Below the pieces are notes generated by a model, which made no database searches, had not been told where the DNA came from, and saw nothing but the letters and a program-made list of their open reading frames with translations. The translations under genes were made by a program, and so were the position numbers. DNA of 42,793 nt, taken from Nitrososphaerota archaeon (lineage in GTDB: Archaea; Thermoproteota; Nitrososphaeria; Nitrososphaerales; Nitrosopumilaceae). Every line of letters starts with the position of its first letter. The stretch's first letter is position 1. This document shows positions 16,752 to 22,977 of this stretch, one piece after another. Location: positions 1 to 42,793 of the forward strand of contig JAGWGU010000010.1 of the NCBI GenBank assembly GCA_028867275.1, in the 5' to 3' direction.

Positions 16752-17282
16752 TTGAAAAGTACAGAACAAGTACAACATTACAGCTTGCTAATTGGTATGG
16801 CAATGTGTGGAATGGGAATTGTTATTTTTTTGAATTTTTCCATGCAAGATTTTCTTTCTCCCGGATTTACTGAAAAGGGCATCATACTAGAGAGTGTCGA
16901 AATGCAAGGAGGTTCTTCAATCAACGGCATTATGCACGTAGACGAAATTGGCAAACAATATGTTCTAGTTTTATCAGATAATGATTCTCCTACGAAGTTT
17001 GATGTTAGAATTGATGGACCAGAAGGAGTTGTATCGCATAATGCGATTCTTGAAAAAGGTGAGATTAAATTTACCCCTGATACAAAAGGTGATTATTCAA
17101 TATACATCAAAAATCAGAGTGGAAAATCTGCGTCTGTATCGTTAAGTTATGGTTTATTTCATGATTATGATCAGATCTCTCTAATAATGACCGCCCTGGG
17201 GGTCTTGCTGATTATGGGTGGAAATTATTTGATACTCCACAAACATTTCATAAATATGTCTAATTGGTTTTTAGATAGTTGA
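16752..17282 (+). CDS. Two-TM protein with extracytoplasmic beta domain
   Basis: This 176-residue protein has one hydrophobic segment near each end (about residues 10-30 and 143-162). Between them lie ~110 residues of alternating beta-like sequence (EIGKQYVLVLSDN..TKFDVRIDGPEG..GEIKFTPDTKGDYSIYIKN). The pattern resembles a GOLD/emp24-type or pre-peptidase C-terminal-like beta sandwich held at the outer membrane face. It could be a sensor or surface-anchored binding protein. The start is TTG. It follows the cassette 2 membrane protein by 70 bp, with a TATA-like TCTATTATG between, so it may have its own promoter. Confidence 0.7.
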   Translation: MKSTEQVQHYSLLIGMAMCGMGIVIFLNFSMQDFLSPGFTEKGIILESVEMQGGSSINGIMHVDEIGKQYVLVLSDNDSPTKFDVRIDGPEGVVSHNAILEKGEIKFTPDTKGDYSIYIKNQSGKSASVSLSYGLFHDYDQISLIMTALGVLLIMGGNYLILHKHFINMSNWFLDS

Positions 17283-17307
17283 TAATTTACATCTGTTTGC
17301 TATCAGG

Positions 17308-17643
17308 CTAAGGAAATTTTAGGGTACTTTTTTCTAATTCAAGGATGGGGATGTATAATGACATTCCGTCAGTTCCAATCTTTTCAACAAAATGGAAATC
17401 TCCTGTTAATCTTTTTAATTCTATGAACTTTTTTGTAGGTGCGTTATTGCTTAGTAGATAATGGATGACATTTCCTCCCACGGTTCCAGTCTGTATGAAA
17501 ATTATGTTCTGACCATTGTAGTTTTGATGGTAAATCAGAGGGACAGCACCTAGGACTGACTGTGATGAATATAAAATGACTTTCAAAAGATCACCATATT
17601 CTTTATATTTCAAATAGGTGATTTGATTATCGCTTTCTGTCAT
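17308..17643 (-). CDS. Hypothetical protein
   Basis: This is a 111-residue soluble alpha/beta protein with no recognisable motif (YGDLLKVILYSSQSVLGAVPLIYHQ... LSNNAPTKKFIELKRLTGDF). The composition and even hydrophobic spacing look like a folded domain. A TATA-like GTTAATATG (17668-17676, this strand) lies about 28 bases before the ATG. It is divergent from the Hjc-like gene and convergent with the two-TM protein. Confidence 0.6.
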   Translation of the reverse strand: MTESDNQITYLKYKEYGDLLKVILYSSQSVLGAVPLIYHQNYNGQNIIFIQTGTVGGNVIHYLLSNNAPTKKFIELKRLTGDFHFVEKIGTDGMSLYIPILELEKSTLKFP

Positions 17644-17801
17644 TATTCTCTTCTTTTATCTTATGACATATTAACGCTGAGCTTGGCTACAATTTTTGAA
17701 AAATGCTGGTAAAATCAATGACAAAAAATAGGCATCAAGGTGTTAGTATAATTACCACCTAGTCTATATCATCAAACTCATTTTACAGAATCAGAAGCAA
17801 A

Positions 17802-18371
17802 GTGACATCTGCAGAACCACCTGAATTATATGCTATAAAGAATGTATATCGTAAAAAAAACAGCAAAAAAACTAACCAACGCATTGCAAGAACCCGGAGA
17901 CAAAGAGGTTACAACTGGGAGGATACATTGGTTAAAAGATTCAATGCTATTGAAGGTTGGAAGGCCTTTAGACTTGGATCGCCAAGTGTAGGACTGCCAG
18001 ACATACTTGCAGTAAGTACTAGAGAGAATGTAATATACACAATTGAGGCAAAATCTGGCACAAATACAACTCTAAGGGTACCATTTGATCAGATCCAGCG
18101 TTGTCTAAAATGGATACATACTTTTGAACTATATCAGACAAGAAAGATGATTGTCGCATTCAAATTTTCATCCAAGAAGAGAATAGGCACTGGAAAATAC
18201 GAACATCGTGAGCTTAGAGAATATTTCAAAATTTGGGATGAAAAATACCCTGTTACAGATTTTATCTGTACTTATGATGGTGATACATATGCCATGTCCG
18301 AAGGTAAAAGGCACCCACTGAAACTAGAATCAGGTATTATGCCTTTTGCTAAAAAACCAAGTGGCAATTAA
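17802..18371 (+). CDS. hjc: Holliday junction resolvase Hjc-like nuclease
   Basis: This is an archaeal PD-(D/E)xK nuclease that would cut four-way DNA junctions during recombination. The catalytic set is visible: Glu40 in GYNWEDTLVKRF, Asp67 in GLPDILAV and the Glu82-x-Lys84 pair in TIEAKSG. The basic N-terminal stretch (RKKNSKKTNQRIARTRRQRG) is usual for DNA contact. At 189 residues it is longer than euryarchaeal Hjc (~120-140), with an extra N-terminal ~30 and C-terminal ~50 residues. The start is GTG with a TATA-like TCTATATCA (17763-17771) about 35 bases upstream. Confidence 0.82.
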   Translation: MTSAEPPELYAIKNVYRKKNSKKTNQRIARTRRQRGYNWEDTLVKRFNAIEGWKAFRLGSPSVGLPDILAVSTRENVIYTIEAKSGTNTTLRVPFDQIQRCLKWIHTFELYQTRKMIVAFKFSSKKRIGTGKYEHRELREYFKIWDEKYPVTDFICTYDGDTYAMSEGKRHPLKLESGIMPFAKKPSGN

Positions 18372-18411
18372 ACCGAATACTTCTTTAATGTGATGCGGTA
18401 AATACAAAATA

Positions 18412-18771
18412 ATGAGCTTTGAAGATTTTGTAGATGAGCGCAGTTTGGTAAGCCGAGATGCCCTTGGCACAAAAGAAATAAAACTCAAGTTGCTTGAAGT
18501 TGAAGATGACACTTCGGATCACATTTGGAGATTTGGAGTCAGAGTCAAGGTAAGGAAAATCCTCATTACTATAAAACACATCAACACACAACAGATTGAG
18601 GAAGGGGAATGTGACCTACATGAAATTGAAAAAGAGATGAAGGAAAAAAGACATTATAGCTCTACAAACCGTTGGCTTCCTACCACAGATATAAAAAATG
18701 GCTACATTGTAAGCTCTAGGCATGCATCGCTATTAGCTGATGCAGTGGCATTGGATTACATTACAATCTAA
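18412..18771 (+). CDS. Hypothetical protein
   Basis: This is a 119-residue charged soluble protein of unknown function (KEIKLKLLEVEDDTSDHIWRFGVRVKVRKILITIKHIN...). No Cys, membrane segment or catalytic motif is apparent. A TATA-like TCTTTAATG lies about 25 bases before the ATG. Its stop codon overlaps by 4 bp the stop of the convergent flavin-reductase-like gene. Confidence 0.65.
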   Translation: MSFEDFVDERSLVSRDALGTKEIKLKLLEVEDDTSDHIWRFGVRVKVRKILITIKHINTQQIEEGECDLHEIEKEMKEKRHYSSTNRWLPTTDIKNGYIVSSRHASLLADAVALDYITI

Positions 18772-19658
18772 GCCAAGTTTGCAATAATTCTATCTTGTTT
18801 TGATTTCCAGATATTGTTTTTCGTCGAATTATTCTTTCCCTTGAAAATTACAAAATTTATTCTCTGGATTTCTTTCCCGTTTTTTAAAACAAGCCTTCTC
18901 ATAGTAGACTCTCTTTCTATTTGTATGTCTAACCTCATCTGATTTAGATATTTCTTGAGATGCTCTCTTTGATTCTTACCTGTTGGCGGGATGCTAAATG
19001 GTATGGTCTCAAGTTCTGTCTTGGGCCATTTGACAACAAGCACTTTGTTTTTGGATTCTACTAGAACACCTACACATTTTATTACAAATCTTCCTTGTGC
19101 AAGATTTTTGAAAAATTCTAGTGTACTCTTGCTTGTTAGGACCTCTTGTCTGTCAGGCTCTATCATTGAACCAAGCCTGAAATATCTTCCTTTGTGATAT
19201 ATCAGTGGACTCTTTGTGTCATCGTGCTTGATGTGCACCACTTTTCCTACTAGCATGACATGATCACCTAGATTTTCCTTTCGGACTAGATTGCATTCTA
19301 TGTTCATGGTGCAACCAGCAATCATGGGCGTCTTGATTCTTTGTGGTTTAAGTGTCTTGAAAATATTTTTGAGCCCCATCTTGTCTATCTCAGATCCTGA
19401 ATATCCTCCTGCTACGTTTATTTCAGTTGTCTGTTCTTTAGATGCTACATTTACCCCAAACTCTTTTGTTTTTTCAATGTTCTTGAGAGTCTGAGATCCT
19501 TTGTGTATAAAGACTGCAATCAGAATTGGTCTGTATGAAATTTGCATGACCCATTCTGCTGCCATTATGTTTGGACCTTTTGTACTAGTTGATGTGATCA
19601 TACTCACACCTGTAGAAAAATATCGTTCTGCCTTGCTTGGAACTTTTCTGGTCAACAA
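18768..19658 (-). CDS. Flavin-reductase-like split-barrel protein with extra C-terminal domain
   Basis: Residues ~1-165 match the FMN-binding split barrel of flavin reductases. MITSTSTKGPNIMAAEWVMQISYRPILIAVFIHKGSQTLKNI is the usual FMN-phosphate and dimer region, and the end is ...YFRLG. Such proteins bind FMN and reduce it or shuttle electrons in the cytoplasm. The remaining ~120 residues are unusual: VGVLVESKNKVLVVKW...PPTGKNQREHLKKYLNQM is reminiscent of a Nudix domain that has lost its catalytic glutamates. A basic tail follows. The gene is divergent from that at 19734, leaving ~75 bp for both promoters. Confidence 0.78.
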   Translation of the reverse strand: MLTRKVPSKAERYFSTGVSMITSTSTKGPNIMAAEWVMQISYRPILIAVFIHKGSQTLKNIEKTKEFGVNVASKEQTTEINVAGGYSGSEIDKMGLKNIFKTLKPQRIKTPMIAGCTMNIECNLVRKENLGDHVMLVGKVVHIKHDDTKSPLIYHKGRYFRLGSMIEPDRQEVLTSKSTLEFFKNLAQGRFVIKCVGVLVESKNKVLVVKWPKTELETIPFSIPPTGKNQREHLKKYLNQMRLDIQIERESTMRRLVLKNGKEIQRINFVIFKGKNNSTKNNIWKSKQDRIIANLA

Positions 19659-19733
19659 TCTTGTTCACCGTATCTCCAGTAATTGTTCTTTTTTACAGAA
19701 AACTTTATGAAAGCAGGATGGCCGAGTCCATGC

Positions 19734-20078
19734 ATGATAAGTCAGGAAATTACCATAAATGGTAAAAAATACCGTTTAACGTTGACCGATCAGGTACTTT
19801 CTGACGTCAGAAGGCTCAAGGCATTGTATAATGCAGCATATGAAGATCCAGAGAGCTTTGATGAGGTAAGTTCTGCCATATCGAACACAATCACTCAGAT
19901 TGCATCAGCTGTAGAACCCGAAGTTTCTGATAGTGATCTAGATGGTTTGATTCAAGCCGTTATGAAAGCAGTGGATGAAAAGAGCAAGGAGACTGAAGAA
20001 GCTAAAGCAAAACACTTGGAGGATAAGGCCAAGGCTGCAAAAAAACCCGCTGAAAAACCTAAAAAATCAAAGAAATAG
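19734..20078 (+). CDS. Small Lys/Ala-rich-tailed conserved protein
   Basis: This is a 114-residue protein. It begins with a compact, mixed alpha/beta N-terminal part (ITINGKKYRLTLTDQVLSDVRRLKALYNAAYEDPESF). A helical middle follows, then a highly charged, probably disordered tail of Lys, Ala and Glu (KAKAAKKPAEKPKKSKK). No function is recognised. Earlier in-frame starts exist at 19683 (TTG) and 19707 (ATG). The ATG at 19734 gives a protein beginning at the folded part, but 19707 cannot be excluded. No clear ribosome binding site separates the two. Confidence 0.65.
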   Translation: MISQEITINGKKYRLTLTDQVLSDVRRLKALYNAAYEDPESFDEVSSAISNTITQIASAVEPEVSDSDLDGLIQAVMKAVDEKSKETEEAKAKHLEDKAKAAKKPAEKPKKSKK

Positions 20079-20143
20079 CCGTTCACACCATTCCATACAA
20101 GAACCCTCATATTGGTTAAATGCAATACATTCTCAGAAGAAAT

Positions 20144-20257
20144 ATGCAAACTCATTGTGAATGCGGTATTTGTGGACATGTATCCGAAACAGAATGCATC
20201 TCAAAAGAGTGCAAGTGTTGCATCAACTTTCACATGCGTTCAGGCCCAAAAAAATAA
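20144..20257 (+). CDS. Small Cys-rich protein (putative zinc-binding)
   Basis: This 37-residue protein has seven cysteines (5, 7, 10, 18, 23, 25, 26) and two histidines in the order CxCxxC...C...CxCC. The density is too high for chance and suggests one or two zinc sites. It ends with a basic tail. An in-frame ATG at 20120 would add eight residues. It stands alone between the Lys-rich protein and the transposon's left end, so it was nearly hit by the insertion. Function unknown. Confidence 0.6.
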   Translation: MQTHCECGICGHVSETECISKECKCCINFHMRSGPKK

Positions 20258-20296
20258 TCTAGTTTTTCATTAGTGCAAATATTCCTGTATAAAATG

Positions 20297-20304
20297 TAAA
20301 TTCT
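20297..20304. repeat. Target site duplication, left copy
   Basis: TAAATTCT lies directly outside the left terminal inverted repeat. The same eight bases lie directly outside the right one at 22935-22942. An 8-bp duplication is the length made by IS6-family insertion. Confidence 0.85.
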
Positions 20305-20365
20305 ACTTCTGTGCAGAAAACGGGGTTTAGCCTCTAATTGTTCTCCCTGTTCAATTTCGGGGTTT
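20305..20365 (+). repeat. Left terminal inverted repeat (61 bp)
   Basis: It begins ACTTCTGTGCAGAAAACGGG and is identical over all 61 positions to the reverse complement of 22874-22934. It is much longer than the 14-30 bp ends I know for ordinary IS6 elements. Confidence 0.93.
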
Positions 20366-20382
20366 CAGGAGTTCCGATATTT

Positions 20383-20517
20383 TTGATATTGATATCATTT
20401 ATGGTACTTTCTGGATACGCATTTTTTCATTCAATTAAGATGAAATGGAGTATATTTGCAACAATCATGTTATCTTTGCCATTCACATTACTTATTGTAG
20501 TATTGATAACATTATAA
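20383..20517 (+). CDS. Tiny hydrophobic two-TM passenger protein
   Basis: This is a 44-residue reading frame from TTG 20383 (or 38 residues from ATG 20401) just inside the left inverted repeat. It consists of two hydrophobic stretches separated by a short basic turn (HSIKMKWS), giving a hairpin membrane protein. It precedes the 117-residue membrane protein by 39 bp. There is no recognisable family and it could be fortuitous, but it would be the third membrane protein in the element. Confidence 0.35.
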   Translation: MILISFMVLSGYAFFHSIKMKWSIFATIMLSLPFTLLIVVLITL

Positions 20518-20556
20518 CAATCACATGTTACTATCAATAGGAGGACTGAATGGTAA

Positions 20557-20910
20557 ATGGTAGATCTGATTCAACTGGATCCACGAGATATACTTCAGGC
20601 TAATGTAACGATAATAGCTGGAATATTGGTACTGTTAACAATTTCTGGTGTTTTAGAAGCAAGATTGACTAAGAAATTATGGGAAGAGTTACGTGGATTA
20701 ATTGGAATGTCGCCAATATTTTTTGCATCCTCGGTAGTTCTTCTATTATCTCCTTCATTTCTACCCATTACAAACGTTGTAGCGGTAATGACTCTCTCTA
20801 AACTTACACTAGCATGTGGTTTAGGATACATAACAGTGTGTATAGGATATGTAATGATTATCTCAAAGCCAAAAGATGATGGTAAAAAATCTGAAGATGA
20901 AATAAGTTAA
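20557..20910 (+). CDS. Passenger membrane protein (3 TM) in transposon
   Basis: This 117-residue protein has three hydrophobic segments (about residues 15-33, 50-68 and 80-103), a basic loop (EARLTKKLWEELRG) and a charged C-terminal tail. I do not recognise it. AGGAGG (20539-20544) lies 12 bases upstream of this ATG. A closer out-of-frame ATG at 20550 opens only a 17-codon frame. Its stop overlaps tail-to-tail the stop of the ribbon-helix-helix gene by 3 bases. Its presence within the inverted repeats makes it cargo or an accessory gene of the element. Confidence 0.65.
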   Translation: MVDLIQLDPRDILQANVTIIAGILVLLTISGVLEARLTKKLWEELRGLIGMSPIFFASSVVLLLSPSFLPITNVVAVMTLSKLTLACGLGYITVCIGYVMIISKPKDDGKKSEDEIS

Positions 20911-21047
20911 TTCTTCCTTCTCAAATATTCGCTTAGTATTACTCTAATAGTTTCAGGTACAGTTTCAAGCAATCTCTCTTTACGTTCTTTCTCTAAGACC
21001 TTGACCATCTCATCGGGTACAGATACCATGTACTTTTTCATTGCCAT
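20907..21047 (-). CDS. Ribbon-helix-helix (CopG-like) DNA-binding protein
   Basis: This 46-residue protein has the classic ribbon-helix-helix order: an N-terminal beta strand (KKYMVSVPDEM), helix 1 (VKVLEKERKERLL), a turn (ETVPE) and helix 2 (TIRVILSEYLRR). Such proteins bind DNA as dimers through the strand and are common autoregulators. It is transcribed away from the transposase. A TATA-like AATAAATATT (about 21071-21080, this strand) lies about 29 bases before the ATG, flanked by inverted repeats that are good operator candidates. It probably represses itself and the transposase, limiting transposition. The function is inferred. Confidence 0.78.
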   Translation of the reverse strand: MAMKKYMVSVPDEMVKVLEKERKERLLETVPETIRVILSEYLRRKN

Positions 21048-21059
21048 GTTACCATTAGA

Positions 21060-21116
21060 TACCAATAGGTAATATTTATTAATACCTATTGGTATATCTA
21101 TTGGTAGGTATTGGTA
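21060..21116. promoter_or_regulatory. Divergent promoter/operator of the transposon
   Basis: TACCAATAGGTA (21060-21071) and its exact reverse complement TACCTATTGGTA (21083-21094) flank the TATA-like box of the ribbon-helix-helix gene. The core ATTGGTA recurs at 21088-21094, 21100-21106 and 21110-21116, i.e. at 10-12 bp steps, one helical turn apart. The transposase TATA-like GTATATCTA (21092-21100) lies among these repeats. A ribbon-helix-helix array bound here would shut both promoters. Confidence 0.72.
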
Positions 21117-21118
21117 TA

Positions 21119-22276
21119 ATGGTCATAAACAGAAAACAAATCCAAACAAGAGAACTAAAGGCACTAACAATAGTCGGTCAATCAGACCAAATCAAAAGAA
21201 TCAATGCAGTAACTTACAAGGTAAAATCACAATCCTCTGATAATTGGTATGATGTAATACACGAATACAAGCATGGTTGGAATTGTTCTTGTCCTGATCA
21301 TACTTTCAGACACGTTGAATGTAAGCACATTCAAGCAGTCTACATATCAAAGGAATTACGCCATAAGATAGTAAATAATTCAGATGTAAAGGAAATTGAA
21401 TCTGACAAGCTATCCTGTAAATGTGGTTCTGTGAATATCATCAAGATAGGAATAAGACACAACAAGTCAGGAAATATTCAGAGATTCAAGTGTAAGGAAT
21501 GCAATCACAAGTGGTCTGACAATCTAGGCTTTGCTTACAACAAGGTAAACTCAAAGATAATCACAATGGCATTAGACCTATACTTCAAAGGAGTGTCACT
21601 AAGAAAAGTAAAAGAACACATCCAACTATTTCACGGAACAGATGTTAGTCCAAGTTCTATATTAAACTGGATTCACAAGTTTGGCGAAGTGGTTTCACCT
21701 TTTGTAGATTCTCTAGTTCCAAAGGAAGTTTCAGGTGTTTATCACGTAGATGAGATGATGGTTCATGTAAGAAAGGAAGAGACTGCAAAAGGTCACTACC
21801 AATGGCTATGGAATATGATGGACAATACCACAAGATTTTGGATTAGCAGTAAAGTATCTCAGAGAAGAGAGGTTTCTGATGCAAAGGCAGTATTCCAAGA
21901 AGCCAAAGACAAGATGCCAAAACCATTGGCAATAGTGCATGACGGTTTACAGTCGTATAATGATGCCTTTACAGATGTATTCTATACCAAGTTTGGCAAG
22001 CCTGTAAAGAATGTCAGGTCGGTATCCGTCAGAAAACAGGGATTAAACCAAAAGGTAGAGAGGTTGAATGGTATTTTCAGAGATAGAGAGGTTGTAATGA
22101 GAGGCATGGATCACAAAGAATCTGCACAGAAGATAATAGATGCTTATCGAATCCATTACAATTTCATAAGAGATCATAGCGGTATAGGTAAAACACCTGC
22201 GGAACAAGCTGGGATTAATCTTGAACTAGGTGAAAATAAGATTGAGAGTTTAATCAAACTTGCTTCTAAACATTAA
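21119..22276 (+). CDS. SWIM-zinc-finger DDE transposase (IS6-like)
   Basis: This protein catalyses cut and strand transfer at the element's ends. Residues ~50-75 hold a SWIM zinc finger (CSCPDHTFRHVECKH, CxCx(n)CxH). Residues ~98-125 hold a second Cys ribbon (CKCG...CKECNHKW), followed by a helix-turn-helix-like region (YFKGVSLRKVKEHI). The DDE/RNase H core shows Asp in YHVDEMMVH, Asp in IVHDGLQSY and Glu in QKVERLNGIFRDREV, the IS6/IS240 pattern. The 8-bp target duplication agrees. A TTG at 21089 lies inside the operator repeats; ATG 21119 is preferred, about 24 bases after a TATA-like box (leaderless). No frameshift or internal stop. Confidence 0.9.
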   Translation: MVINRKQIQTRELKALTIVGQSDQIKRINAVTYKVKSQSSDNWYDVIHEYKHGWNCSCPDHTFRHVECKHIQAVYISKELRHKIVNNSDVKEIESDKLSCKCGSVNIIKIGIRHNKSGNIQRFKCKECNHKWSDNLGFAYNKVNSKIITMALDLYFKGVSLRKVKEHIQLFHGTDVSPSSILNWIHKFGEVVSPFVDSLVPKEVSGVYHVDEMMVHVRKEETAKGHYQWLWNMMDNTTRFWISSKVSQRREVSDAKAVFQEAKDKMPKPLAIVHDGLQSYNDAFTDVFYTKFGKPVKNVRSVSVRKQGLNQKVERLNGIFRDREVVMRGMDHKESAQKIIDAYRIHYNFIRDHSGIGKTPAEQAGINLELGENKIESLIKLASKH

Positions 22277-22821
22277 TTCATTTCTACACTATCGAGCATA
22301 AGATAGCCTTTTTCAAAATGACCCTGCATATGATAAAAATATCCGTTACCGTTAGGATCTTCATATTCCAAGTTCAGTCCAAAATGACAAATATTGAATG
22401 CTAATGCTTGAGTATAATGTAGTTTTTCATAGAAAATGTCTATAGAATATTTTTCATTAGGTGCAAGATCAGGTAACTCTTTTCCTTCCAAAGCATAAAT
22501 TTTCTCATGTGTATCTTTTGGTTTTAATGAAATGAAAGAAGTTTGTTTTATTTTCTTTGCTGGTAAAGTACCGCTATTTGTAAAATGAAATAACACCTTA
22601 TCAGGTTGCAATGAGTAAACAGGTTCATGTATTATACTTCCATCAGGGGCTTTTCTAATGGAATCTCCTATTACAGTTCTTGCCAAAACTGGTCGTATTT
22701 TTACATCTAAATCTTTTCGTAAGAGACTATTAGATTCTCCCATTCTCATCCATGTCACTATTGCAATAGCAATGGTACTAAGAACAAGTAAAATTTCAAC
22801 AATGGTGTTACTTTCTCCCAT
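22273..22821 (-). CDS. Passenger membrane-anchored protein in transposon
   Basis: This 182-residue protein has one N-terminal transmembrane helix (about residues 7-26) followed by ~150 residues of beta-rich soluble sequence (VLFHFTNSGTLPAKKIKQTSFISL... LEYEDPNGNGYFYHMQGHF). It resembles the small membrane-anchored proteins of unknown function sometimes seen as mobile-element cargo; I cannot name a family. GGAGAG lies nine bases before the ATG, and a TATA-like ACTTATCATT about 29 bases before. Its stop overlaps the transposase stop by 4 bp, tail to tail, and its 5' end is 52 bp from the right inverted repeat. Confidence 0.72.
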   Translation of the reverse strand: MGESNTIVEILLVLSTIAIAIVTWMRMGESNSLLRKDLDVKIRPVLARTVIGDSIRKAPDGSIIHEPVYSLQPDKVLFHFTNSGTLPAKKIKQTSFISLKPKDTHEKIYALEGKELPDLAPNEKYSIDIFYEKLHYTQALAFNICHFGLNLEYEDPNGNGYFYHMQGHFEKGYLMLDSVEMN

Positions 22822-22873
22822 GTCTTACTCTCCAAACATTAACAATGATAAGTTTTCAGATGATCTCTTAAAC

Positions 22874-22934
22874 AAACCCCGAAATTGAACAGGGAGAACA
22901 ATTAGAGGCTAAACCCCGTTTTCTGCACAGAAGT
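22874..22934 (-). repeat. Right terminal inverted repeat (61 bp)
   Basis: It ends ...CCCCGTTTTCTGCACAGAAGT and is the exact reverse complement of 20305-20365. Confidence 0.93.
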
Positions 22935-22942
22935 TAAATTCT
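22935..22942. repeat. Target site duplication, right copy
   Basis: TAAATTCT is identical to 20297-20304. Removing the element plus one copy restores a continuous intergenic sequence leading into the thrC promoter. Confidence 0.85.
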
Positions 22943-22977
22943 TTAGATTTAAATACGAACCAACTAAATTTTGCATA

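Larger units (their letters stand above)
20305..22934. mobile_element. Complete IS6-like transposon with passenger genes (2630 bp)
   Basis: The element is bounded by 61-bp perfect terminal inverted repeats (20305-20365 and 22874-22934) and an 8-bp direct target duplication (TAAATTCT on both sides). Inside are a SWIM-zinc-finger DDE transposase, a divergent ribbon-helix-helix protein with an operator region, and three small predicted membrane proteins on either side. Terminal repeats and duplication are intact and the transposase is unbroken, so the insertion looks recent and the element may be active. It landed between a small Cys-rich gene and threonine synthase, leaving the thrC TATA-like box (22947-22955) just outside. 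Confidence 0.92.

Noticed and set aside
19713-19745. tRNA-like 5' end (GCAGGATGGCCGAGT)
   Set aside because: It resembles the start of a Leu/Ser tRNA, but no T-arm, anticodon arm or matching acceptor strand follows. It lies at the start of a protein gene.
20550-20603. 17-codon frame with the best-spaced AGGAGG in the transposon
   Set aside because: Too short and featureless. The ribosome site more likely serves the membrane protein at 20557, although its spacing of 12 is long.
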